A stretch of 64,000 bases of DNA, taken from positions 3,038,001 through 3,102,000 of the forward strand of contig NZ_BNEM01000001.1 in NCBI RefSeq assembly GCF_018327705.1, given 5' to 3'. The position numbers were made by a program, and so were the translations under genes. The DNA is from Catellatospora sp. TT07R-123 (GTDB taxonomy: Bacteria > Actinomycetota > Actinomycetes > Mycobacteriales > Micromonosporaceae). Under the pieces are notes generated by a model. The model searched no databases. It saw nothing but the letters and a program-made list of their open reading frames with translations, and was not told where the DNA came from. Below, in pieces: positions 42,970 to 50,365 of the stretch. The first letter of the stretch is position 1. Each line of letters starts with the position of its first letter.

Positions 42970-43092
42970 TCAGCGGCCGATCAGGTTGAGCCCGATCGTG
43001 CAGAGGACCGACAGCAGCAGCGAGATCACGATCATCGCCAGGCAGCCCCAGGCGCCCCCAAGCGGCCTGACCTCGACATTCCCGATCCGCAT
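42970..43092 (-). CDS. Single-pass membrane mini-protein, 40 aa
   Basis: ATG at 43090-43092 with GGGAGGGGG upstream. The protein starts MRIGNVEVRPLGGAWGCLAM and continues as one hydrophobic helix (IVISLLLSVLCTIGLNLI) to the TGA. The N-terminal cytoplasmic part is short and contains a WGC motif. It lies 94 bp upstream of the two-helix membrane protein on the same strand, so the two may be co-transcribed. Function unknown; small size makes the call tentative but the SD and membrane helix are good evidence. Confidence 0.6.
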   Translation of the reverse strand: MRIGNVEVRPLGGAWGCLAMIVISLLLSVLCTIGLNLIGR

Positions 43093-43159
43093 GCACGCCC
43101 CCTCCCGACCGATCCTCCCCCACCCCGCCCGTCCCCACGCCCGATCCCGCCCGAAACCC

Positions 43160-43236
43160 GCGATCACGTTCCGTTGATCGCCGTCAGCGGTCAAAACGCC
43201 CGCTTCAGCGGCAGATCCTGACCGAAGACGACGATC
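43160..43236. repeat. GATC..CGGTC palindromic intergenic repeat, copy B (degenerate)
   Basis: GCGATCACGTTCCGTTGATCG ... CTGACCGAAGACGACGATCAC arrangement split over 43160-43236, related in order and motifs to the elements at 14974 and 57524. Lies in the gap between the glucokinase 3' end and the mini-protein. Confidence 0.4.
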
Positions 43237-43259
43237 ACCCACCCACCCGGAGGCGGGGG

Positions 43260-43994
43260 TCAGGCTTGGGAGGCGGCCAGGGCGGCGCCGACGATGCCGG
43301 CGTCGTTGAGCAGGGCGGCCGGGACCAGCGGGGTGCGTACGTCGATGTGCGGGAGGAACTTCTCCGCCTTCTTGCTCACCCCGCCGCCGATGATCATCAG
43401 ATCGGGGTTGAGCAGGCGCTCCAGCTCGCGCAGGTAGTCCTGCACGTTCTTGGCCCACTCCTTCCAGCCCAGGTCCTCGACCTCGCGGGCCTGCGCCGAG
43501 GCGTGCAGCTCCGCGTCCCTGCCGTGCAGCTGGATGTGGCCGAGCTCGGTGTTGGGCACCAGCCGGTCGTCGATGAAGACGGCGCTGCCGATGCCGGTGC
43601 CGAAGGTGAGCATGATGGTGACGCCCTTGCGGCCCTTGCCCGCGCCGTACGTCATCTCGGCGATCCCGGCCGCGTCGGCGTCGTTGAGCACGACCACGGG
43701 CAGGCCGAGGGCCTCGGTGAACAGGTCGCGGGCGGGCGCGCCGAGCCACGAGTGGTCGACGTTGGCCGCCGTGCGCGTGACGCCGTTCTGGACCACGCCG
43801 GGGAAGGTGACCCCGACCCGCTCCACGCCGGAGAACCGCCCGGCGACCTCCGCCACCGTGGCCACGACGGCGGTCACGTCCGAGGGCTGCGGGGTCTCCA
43901 ACCGCACCCGCTCCTCGGCGAAGCCGCCCTGGTCGAGGTCGACCGGCGCGCCCTTGATGCCGGAGCCGCCGATGTCGATGCCGAGGATCGCCAT
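43260..43994 (-). CDS. ppgK: Polyphosphate glucokinase (ROK family)
   Basis: 244 residues. Phosphorylates glucose using polyphosphate (and ATP). ROK/actin-fold motifs: phosphate-1 loop [18 protein letters not shown], catalytic Asp in [13 protein letters not shown], phosphate-2 [13 protein letters not shown], and the short C-terminus with IIGGGVSKK. It lacks the zinc Cys cluster of ROK repressors, has no DNA-binding domain, and its length matches actinobacterial PpgK. The ATG is preceded by TAGACT 6 nt away, so the transcript is probably leaderless. Housekeeping; interrupts the two tailoring-gene sets. Confidence 0.93.
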   Translation of the reverse strand: MAILGIDIGGSGIKGAPVDLDQGGFAEERVRLETPQPSDVTAVVATVAEVAGRFSGVERVGVTFPGVVQNGVTRTAANVDHSWLGAPARDLFTEALGLPVVVLNDADAAGIAEMTYGAGKGRKGVTIMLTFGTGIGSAVFIDDRLVPNTELGHIQLHGRDAELHASAQAREVEDLGWKEWAKNVQDYLRELERLLNPDLMIIGGGVSKKAEKFLPHIDVRTPLVPAALLNDAGIVGAALAASQA

Positions 43995-44003
43995 GCGGCC
44001 AGT

Positions 44004-45386
44004 CTATGCGGCCGCCGCACGCCGTACGGCCTCGATCGAGGCGGCGACGTCGGCGTCGTCGGTGGACCAGTTGCTGACCGACACGCGCAGCACGTCACAG
44101 CCCTGCCAGTGCGAACCGGACATCCAGGCGGTGCCGTCGGCGAGCAGCCGCCCGGTCACCGCGCGGGTGCGCTCGTCGCTGCCGAAGCTCACGCAGACCT
44201 GGGTGAACACGACGTCGTTGCAGACGCGGGCACCCTCGATCGCGCCGAGTCCGGCGGCCAGGGCACGGGCGTTGCGGGCGAGCCGGTCCACCAGGTCGGC
44301 GACGCCGTCGCGGCCGAGCGAGCGCAGCGCGGCCCATACGGGCACGCCCCGGGCGCGCCGGGAGAGCTCGGGGACGCGCTCGTGCGGGTCACCGGGGCCC
44401 TCGGTGCCCGCGTGGACCAGGTAGCTGGCCCGGGTGCCGAAGGCGGCGCGCAGCGCGGCGGGCCGGGCCACGACGGCGATGCCGCAGTCGTACGGCACGT
44501 TGAGGGTCTTGTGCGCGTCGGTGGCCCAGGAGTCGGCCAGGTGGTGGCCGTCGAGCAGGTGCCGGGTCGACGGGGCGGCGGCCGCCCACAGTCCGAACGC
44601 GCCGTCGACGTGCACCCAGGCACCGTGGCGGCGGGCGAGTTCGCAGGCGGCGCCGATCGGGTCGTACGCCCCGGAGTGGACGTTGCCCGCCTGGAGGCAG
44701 ACGATCGTCGGCCCGGACCCGGCGGCCAGTTCGCGTTCGAGGGCGTCCAGGCGCAGCCGTCCCTGCTCGTCGGCCTCGACCGGGGTCGGGGCGCCCAGGC
44801 CCAGGTAGCGCAGGGCGAGGTCGACGGTGGCGTGGCGCTCGGCGCCGACCAGCACCCGGACGCGGGGCGCACCGGTGAGGCCGTCGCGGTCGAGGTCCCA
44901 GCCCGCGTCGGTGAGCACCTGCTGGCGCCCGGCGGCCAGGCCGGTGAAGTTGGCCATGGTGCCGCCGGTGACGAAGCCGACGTCGGACCCGGCGGGCAGG
45001 CCGAGCAGGTCGAGCAGCCAGTCCCCCGCCACCTCCTCGGCCGCGGCGGTGCCGGGGGTGGCGTACCGCATGCCGCTGTTCTGGTCCCAGGTGCTGACCA
45101 GCCAGTCGGCGCCGAGCGCGGCGGGCAGCGTGCCGCCGATGACCCAGCCGTAGAAGCGGCCGGACGGCATCGTCATCAGGCCGGGCTCGATCTCGCGGGC
45201 CAGCAGGTCGACGACCTCGGCCGGGTCGGTGGGGGCGGCGGGCAGCGGGCCGCCGAGGCGCTCGCGCAGCTCGTCGGCGTCGGCGCGGGGCGGGATGGGC
45301 CGGTCGGGCACGGCCGCGAGCCAGTCGTGGGCGTGGGCGGCGGCGCGGGCCAGTGCGGCCTGGTACTGCTCCGGGCGAGCGGTCAT
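44004..45386 (-). CDS. PLP-dependent decarboxylase (group II, aromatic amino acid type)
   Basis: 460 residues, fold-type I. Seen: DQNSGMRYATPGTAAAEEVAGDWLLDLLGLP, substrate/cofactor FVTGGTMANFTGL, the Asp and PLP Lys in VDGAFGLWAAA and ATDAHKTLNVPYDCG. Family members decarboxylate L-DOPA, tryptophan, tyrosine, glutamate or diaminobutyrate. It could act on an aromatic amino acid of the pathway (Hpg would give 4-hydroxybenzylamine) but a general role is equally possible. It ends 10 bp before ppgK on the same strand. Confidence 0.88.
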   Translation of the reverse strand: MTARPEQYQAALARAAAHAHDWLAAVPDRPIPPRADADELRERLGGPLPAAPTDPAEVVDLLAREIEPGLMTMPSGRFYGWVIGGTLPAALGADWLVSTWDQNSGMRYATPGTAAAEEVAGDWLLDLLGLPAGSDVGFVTGGTMANFTGLAAGRQQVLTDAGWDLDRDGLTGAPRVRVLVGAERHATVDLALRYLGLGAPTPVEADEQGRLRLDALERELAAGSGPTIVCLQAGNVHSGAYDPIGAACELARRHGAWVHVDGAFGLWAAAAPSTRHLLDGHHLADSWATDAHKTLNVPYDCGIAVVARPAALRAAFGTRASYLVHAGTEGPGDPHERVPELSRRARGVPVWAALRSLGRDGVADLVDRLARNARALAAGLGAIEGARVCNDVVFTQVCVSFGSDERTRAVTGRLLADGTAWMSGSHWQGCDVLRVSVSNWSTDDADVAASIEAVRRAAAA

Positions 45387-45450
45387 GGGTCCCAGTCTGC
45401 CGCGTCCCGGACGGCCCGCCGAGCGCCACTTCGCGATTCGTGGCTGCGAC

Positions 45451-45464
45451 TGGGAGCGCTCTCA
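45451..45464. promoter_or_regulatory. CebR/LacI-type operator
   Basis: TGGGAGCGCTCTCA differs by one base from the CebR palindrome TGGGAGCGCTCCCA. It lies between the divergent decarboxylase and GNAT genes, 4 bp upstream of TAGCGT (45468-45473), the probable leaderless -10 of the GNAT gene, so a bound repressor would block it. Confidence 0.5.
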
Positions 45465-45480
45465 CGCTAGCGTCGCGATC

Positions 45481-46089
45481 ATGCCGAAGATCCGCCCGTA
45501 CCGTTCCTCCGATCGCGACGCCGTCTACGAGATCTGCATCCTGACCGCCCACAACGGCGGCGACGCCCGCCCGCACTACGCGGACCCGGGCATCCTGCCC
45601 GAGATCTTCGCGGGCCCGTACGTCCACCTCGACCCGCAGTTCGCCTTCGTCCTGGCCGACGAGCAGGACCGGGCCGTCGGCTACATCATCGCCACCGGCG
45701 ACACGAAGCGGTTCACCGAGCGCTTCCGCGACGAGTGGCTGCCGCTGGTGGCCGACCGCTACCCGCCGCTGGACGGCGAACCGGCCACGCCGGACGAGGT
45801 CATGCGGTGGCTGCTGCACTGGCCGGAGCGGATGGTCGTGGACGCGCTGGCCGGCTACCCGGCGCACCTGCACATCGACCTGCTGCCGGAGTACCAGCGG
45901 CAGGGCTGGGGCCGCCGGTTCGTCGACACGCTGGCCGGGGCGCTGGCCGCCGCCGGGGTGCCCGCGGTGCACCTGGGCATGGTCACCGAGAACACGGCCG
46001 CGCGGGCCTTCTACGACCGGATCGGCCTGCACGTCATCGACGTCCCGGACGCGGGGGTGCTGACCTACCTCGGCCTGAAGCTGAGCTGA
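45481..46089 (+). CDS. GNAT-family N-acetyltransferase
   Basis: 202 residues. N-terminal MPKIRPYRSSDRDAVYEICILTAHNGGDARPHY. The acetyl-CoA signature is LLPEYQRQGWGRRFVDTLAGAL (residues ~140-160), followed by GMVTENTAARAFYDRIGL. The type resembles the acetyltransferase domain associated with bacterial O-GlcNAcase-like proteins. Leaderless-looking (TAGCGT 7 nt before ATG) and behind a CebR-like site, so it may respond to sugars. Acceptor unknown. Confidence 0.88.
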   Translation: MPKIRPYRSSDRDAVYEICILTAHNGGDARPHYADPGILPEIFAGPYVHLDPQFAFVLADEQDRAVGYIIATGDTKRFTERFRDEWLPLVADRYPPLDGEPATPDEVMRWLLHWPERMVVDALAGYPAHLHIDLLPEYQRQGWGRRFVDTLAGALAAAGVPAVHLGMVTENTAARAFYDRIGLHVIDVPDAGVLTYLGLKLS

Positions 46090-46167
46090 ATTCGCACTTT
46101 CCGCCACTGTAGACGGTCCGATGGTCGCTTGTTACCTCAGCGATACATCTAAAAACTGTCCTACATC

Positions 46168-47403
46168 ATGACCGGCGGCATCTCGTTGCAGCCCCTGCGC
46201 TCGGCGCAGGGGCGGGCAAACCCCTACCCCTTCTACGCGCACCTGCACACCCTCGGCGGCCTGGCCCTGGTCGGCGGCGAGGACGAGCGCTACGACGTCG
46301 TGGTGCACGGCTACGACGCGGTGCAGCAGGTGCTGCGCTCGCCGGACTTCCTGACCGTGGACGCGCGCCACCTCGACCGGAGCATGCCCGAGTGGCGCGC
46401 GCACCCGTCGCTGACCACGCTGCGCGCCTCGATGTTCTTCACCAACGCGCCCGACCACACCCGGGTGCGCCGCCGGTTCAGCCGCGCCTTCACCGCGCGC
46501 AGCCTGCACAGCATGGGCCCGGCCATCACCCGGATGACCGACGACTTGATCGACCGGATGCTGGCCCGCAGCGCGGACGGCACGGCGGTGGACTTCATGG
46601 CCGAGTTCGCGTTCCCGCTGCCCAGCAACGTCGTCGGGGAGCTGCTCGGGGTCCCCGAGCTGGACCGGTCCTGGTTCCGCCAGCGGGTGCTGGACTTCGG
46701 CGCCGTGCTGGAGCTGGGCGGGCGCACCGAGGAGAACCTGCGCCGGGCCGACACCGCCGCGGGCGAGCTGATGGCGTACTTCGCGGACCTGGTCGCCGCG
46801 CGCCGCGCCGAACCCCGCGAGGACCTGGTCAGCGCGCTGATCGCCGACGAGGACGCGGACCTGCTCAACGAGACCGAGCTGCTGGCCAACCTGATCACGG
46901 TGTTCAACGCCGGCTTCGTCACCACCACCCACCTGTTCGGCAACGGCCTGGTCCTGCTGCTCCAGCGGCCGGACCTGCTGGCCGCGCTGCGCGACGACCC
47001 GGCCCTGGCCGCCGGATACGTCGAGGAGATCCTGCGCTTCGAGCCGCCGGTGCACTTCGTGGTGCGCTGGGCCGCGCGCGAGGCGGAGATCGAGGGGGTG
47101 CGCATCCCCGCGGACGCGATGATGCTGGTGCTGCTCGGGGCCGCCAACCGCGACCCGCGCCGCTACCCCGACCCGGACGCCTTCGACCCGTCCCGCATCG
47201 ACAGCCAGCCCGCCAGCTTCGGCGCGGGCGCCCACTTCTGCCTGGGCGCGGCGCTGAGCCGCATCGAGGGGCAACTGGTGTTCCCGCACCTGCTGCGGCG
47301 ACTGCCGGACCTGGCCCTGGCCGCCCCGCCCGGCGACCGGCGCGCGCTGATGCTGCTGGGCTACGACACCCTGCCCGTGACCGTGGGCAGCGGCAAGGAC
47401 TGA
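46168..47403 (+). CDS. Cytochrome P450 with atypical I-helix (paralogue 2)
   Basis: 411 residues. Haem loop ASFGAGAHFCLGAALSRIEG with Cys358; ExxR in VEEILRFEPP. I-helix FNAGFVTTTHLFGNGL with Val251 at the acid position, as in the paralogue at 41166. The stop overlaps the start of the glycosyltransferase gene, so oxidation and glycosylation are coupled: the P450 may create the hydroxyl that is then glycosylated. The upstream 78 bp are AT-rich and probably hold the promoter. Confidence 0.92.
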   Translation: MTGGISLQPLRSAQGRANPYPFYAHLHTLGGLALVGGEDERYDVVVHGYDAVQQVLRSPDFLTVDARHLDRSMPEWRAHPSLTTLRASMFFTNAPDHTRVRRRFSRAFTARSLHSMGPAITRMTDDLIDRMLARSADGTAVDFMAEFAFPLPSNVVGELLGVPELDRSWFRQRVLDFGAVLELGGRTEENLRRADTAAGELMAYFADLVAARRAEPREDLVSALIADEDADLLNETELLANLITVFNAGFVTTTHLFGNGLVLLLQRPDLLAALRDDPALAAGYVEEILRFEPPVHFVVRWAAREAEIEGVRIPADAMMLVLLGAANRDPRRYPDPDAFDPSRIDSQPASFGAGAHFCLGAALSRIEGQLVFPHLLRRLPDLALAAPPGDRRALMLLGYDTLPVTVGSGKD

Positions 47404-47405
47404 TG

Positions 47406-48596
47406 ATGACCTGGCACATCGCGTTCCTCAACGCACCCACCATCGGCGAGGTGTTCCCGACGCTGGCCATCGTGGCGGAGCTGGTGCGACGCGGGCACCG
47501 GGTCAGCTACGCCACCGGGCAGGCGCGGGCCGAGGTGGTCACCGCGATGGGTGCCACCGTGGTGCCGTACGAGTCGAGCCTGCCCGACGAGTCGGACCCG
47601 GGGCTGCTGCCGCCGCGGCCGGTCGACTACTTCAACACGATGCGCGGCGGCTTCCTGCGCGAGGCGCGGACCACCTTCCCGCAGTTCGAATGCCTCTGCC
47701 TGGCCGACCGGCCGGACCTGCTGGTCTACCACACGCAGGCGTTCGCGGCCCGCATGCTGGCGGTCAAGCACCGCATCCCGGCGGTGCAGCTGTGGACGTT
47801 CATGGCGGCCAACCCGCAGTGGTCCATCGGCAAGCACCTGGGCCTGGCCGCCGCCGGGCAGGCCGGGCTGGACGAGCACCAGCGGCGCCTGGACGCCCTC
47901 GCGACCGAGCAGGGCTGCGACCCCGAAGAGGTCCGCGCGTACGAGCCGCGCCGGCACCTGATGCTGTACCCGCGCCTGATGCAGTTCCGGCACCTGAACT
48001 TCGACGGGCGCTACCGCTTCGTCGGGCCGTGCGTCGGGGAGCGGCCGTTCCAGCAGCCGTGGCAGCCGCCGGAGCCGGACCGCCCGGTGGCGCTGGTGTC
48101 GCTGGGCACCGTCTACAACCGGCTGCCGGGCTTCTACCGCACCTGCGTCGACGCGTTCGCGGGCACGGACTGGCAGGTGGTGCTGTCGCTGGGGTCGCGC
48201 ACCGACCCGGCCGAGGTCGGCCCGGTGCCGCCCAACGTGCACGTGGCGGAGAGCGTGCCGCAGTTGCAGGTGCTGCGGCACGCGCGGGTCTTCGTCACGC
48301 ACGCCGGCATGGGCGGGTCCCTGGAGGCGCTGCGGGCGGGCGTGCCGATGCTGACCCTGCCGCAGACGCCGGAGCAGCAGGTCAACGCGCTGCGGCTGGC
48401 GGAGCTGGGCGCAGCCCGGCCGCTGGACCCGGCCCTGCTCACCCCGGCCTACCTGCGCGGGGCGGCCGACGCGGTCGCGGGCGACGCGGCGATGCGGCAC
48501 AAGCTGCACCGGCTCAGCCACGAGGTGCGCGCCTGCGGCGGGGCGACCCTGGCCGCGGACCTGATCGAGGCGGAGCTGCCGGTCCCGGTCGCTTGA
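47406..48596 (+). CDS. Macrolide-type (UGT/MGT, GT1) glycosyltransferase
   Basis: 396 residues, GT-B fold. N-terminal acceptor domain begins WHIAFLNAPTIGEVFPTLAIVAELVRRGHRVSYATG. The C-terminal nucleotide-sugar domain has RPVALVSLGTVYN and the donor signature VFVTHAGMGGSLEALRAGVPMLTLPQTPEQQVNALRLAELGAA. Family members attach a sugar to a hydroxyl of an antibiotic, often for self-protection. No sugar biosynthesis genes are nearby, so a common UDP-sugar is the likely donor. Start ATG 47406 has AAGGA at 7 nt; ATG 47403 is an alternative. Confidence 0.92.
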   Translation: MTWHIAFLNAPTIGEVFPTLAIVAELVRRGHRVSYATGQARAEVVTAMGATVVPYESSLPDESDPGLLPPRPVDYFNTMRGGFLREARTTFPQFECLCLADRPDLLVYHTQAFAARMLAVKHRIPAVQLWTFMAANPQWSIGKHLGLAAAGQAGLDEHQRRLDALATEQGCDPEEVRAYEPRRHLMLYPRLMQFRHLNFDGRYRFVGPCVGERPFQQPWQPPEPDRPVALVSLGTVYNRLPGFYRTCVDAFAGTDWQVVLSLGSRTDPAEVGPVPPNVHVAESVPQLQVLRHARVFVTHAGMGGSLEALRAGVPMLTLPQTPEQQVNALRLAELGAARPLDPALLTPAYLRGAADAVAGDAAMRHKLHRLSHEVRACGGATLAADLIEAELPVPVA

Positions 48597-48598
48597 CT

Positions 48599-48613
48599 GT
48601 AAGGATTCCTTAC
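48599..48613. terminator. Palindrome between convergent glycosyltransferase and ligase genes
   Basis: GTAAGGA-T-TCCTTAC is a perfect 7-bp palindrome with a 1-nt centre followed by TTTTA, 3 bp after the glycosyltransferase stop. A 1-nt loop is too tight for a simple RNA hairpin, so a protein-binding site is also possible. Confidence 0.4.
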
Positions 48614-48642
48614 TTTTACCGGCCGGCGACAGGGCCGCCGGG

Positions 48643-50184
48643 TCAGCGCGCGGCGGTCGACGGCGCCCGCCGCGCGCGCAACGCCTTCTTGTCGACCTTG
48701 CCGACCTCGGTGAGCGGCAGGTCGTCCAGGAACTCCACCACGTGCGGCGCCCACAGCTCGTTCAGCTCGGCCACCGCCCACTCGCGCAGTTCGGCCGGGG
48801 TGATCCCGGCGCCGGGGGCGGGCACGACGAAGGCGTACACCGCCTCGCCCATCCGCTCGTGCGGCACGCCGATCACGGCCGCGGCGCGCACCTGCGGGTG
48901 GCGGCTCAGCGTGTCCTCGACCGTCCGGGAGTACACGTTCGTCGAGGTCTCCCCCGTGACGATCATGTCTTTGGCCCGGTCGACGAGGTACAGGTAGCCG
49001 TCGGTGTCGAAGCGGCCCAGGTCGCCGGTGCGCAGCCAGCCGTCGACGATGGTCTGCCGGGTCAGCTCGGGCTGGCCCCAGTATCCGGCCGTCATCAGCT
49101 GCGCCGACACCCACACCTCGCCGACGGTGTCGGTGTCGACGGGGCGGCCCCGGTCGTCCCGCACCTCGACCCGCACCCCCGGATAGGGCCGCCCGCAGGA
49201 GGCCAGCCGGTCCGGGCGCGCCGGATCGGCCGTCACGTTGGGGTACGCGGTGATGAAGGTGGCCTCGCTCATGCCGTACACCGGGCGCACCACCGGGCCG
49301 AACCGCTCGATCGCCTGCGCCAGCCGCACCGGCGAGACCGCGCTGCCCGCGCACGACAGCGTGACCAGGCTGCTGGTGTCGGCGGTGGCCAGGCGAGGGT
49401 CGTCGAGCACCCGCGCCAGCATCGGCGGCGGCAGGATCGCACTGCTGATCCGCTCCCGCTCGACGGTGTCCAGGAACGAGCCGGGCTCGAACCGGTCGTG
49501 CAGCACCAGCAGCCCGCCGGTCCACAGCGTGATCATCGCGGCGGCCTGCTGGCTGGAGTGCCAGAACCCGCCCACGGCCAGGTGGCGCAGCGCCGGGCCG
49601 CCCGCGGCCTGGTAGCCGTCGGCGGCGGCGCGCACCGCCTGGAAGAAGGCGTGCCGGTGGTGCACCAGCTTCGGGCGGCCGGTGGTGCCGCCGGTCTGGA
49701 ACAGCGACTGCGGCTCCCGCCCCGGCGGCGGCACGGTCGGCGGGGCGCCCGCCGGCGGCGCGGCGGTCAGGTCCAGCCCGACACCCGCGCCGAAGCTGAA
49801 GATGTGCAGGTCACCGGCGTGCTCGGCCAGTTCCTCGCCCAGCGCCGCGTGGGTGCGGGGGTCGTAGACGAACGCGTCGACGTCGGCCAGGTTCAGGTAG
49901 TCGGCGCACAGGCGCGGCGGGGCGTTCGGCGCGATCCACACCGAGCGTGCTCCCAGCAGGTGCAGCGCGAGCTGGGCCTGCACCGACTCCGGCGGGTTGC
50001 CCGCCAGGACCGCCACCGCCGTGGACGAGCGCACACCGTGATCGTACAGCAGCGCGGCCATGGCGCGGGTCCCGGCGGCGAGCTCGGCGTACGTCAGCCG
50101 CCGCCCGCCGTGGACGACCGCCTCGGCCTCGCCGTATCCGTCGAAGACCACCAGTGCCTGGGCGGCATAGTTGTCCAGCTCCAC
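48643..50184 (-). CDS. Acyl-CoA ligase-like adenylate-forming enzyme (paralogue of 37976)
   Basis: 513 residues. P-loop LFQTGGTTGRPKLVHHRH, A5 YGMSEATF, A7 WLRTGDLGRFDTDGYLYLVDRAKDMIVTG, A10 Lys in EVGKVDKKALRARR. Closely parallels the ligase at 37976 along its whole length. The GTG at 50184 (start VELDNYAAQAL) has GGGAGG upstream and matches the paralogue's N-terminus; in-frame codons up to 50331 are disregarded. Convergent with the P450-glycosyltransferase pair. Confidence 0.88.
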   Translation of the reverse strand: MELDNYAAQALVVFDGYGEAEAVVHGGRRLTYAELAAGTRAMAALLYDHGVRSSTAVAVLAGNPPESVQAQLALHLLGARSVWIAPNAPPRLCADYLNLADVDAFVYDPRTHAALGEELAEHAGDLHIFSFGAGVGLDLTAAPPAGAPPTVPPPGREPQSLFQTGGTTGRPKLVHHRHAFFQAVRAAADGYQAAGGPALRHLAVGGFWHSSQQAAAMITLWTGGLLVLHDRFEPGSFLDTVERERISSAILPPPMLARVLDDPRLATADTSSLVTLSCAGSAVSPVRLAQAIERFGPVVRPVYGMSEATFITAYPNVTADPARPDRLASCGRPYPGVRVEVRDDRGRPVDTDTVGEVWVSAQLMTAGYWGQPELTRQTIVDGWLRTGDLGRFDTDGYLYLVDRAKDMIVTGETSTNVYSRTVEDTLSRHPQVRAAAVIGVPHERMGEAVYAFVVPAPGAGITPAELREWAVAELNELWAPHVVEFLDDLPLTEVGKVDKKALRARRAPSTAAR

Positions 50185-50365
50185 GACGGAGCCTCCCGTC
50201 TCGCCTCGACCTGGCCGCGCAGCCTGTCGACGCTGGCGAGGCGCGCGCTCGATCCGGCAACTTACTCCGGTAACGAGATCGCGGCCATGGATCGACAATG
50301 GCGATACGGCTGGCTCCTCAGTGGACGCCACAACATCGACATATGTGGTATGGAGCGCTCTCGAA
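50185..50365. other. Intergenic gap between two minus-strand genes
   Basis: 181 bp. On the minus strand this is upstream of the ligase gene and downstream of the HEAT-like gene. It is AT-richer than average near 50300-50365 and is presumably the ligase promoter region. No convincing -10/-35 pair, repeat or small gene was seen. Confidence 0.3.

Noticed and set aside
43260-43994. ROK-family repressor controlling the sugar ABC operon at 4506
   Set aside because: No N-terminal DNA-binding domain; length and motifs are those of polyphosphate glucokinase.
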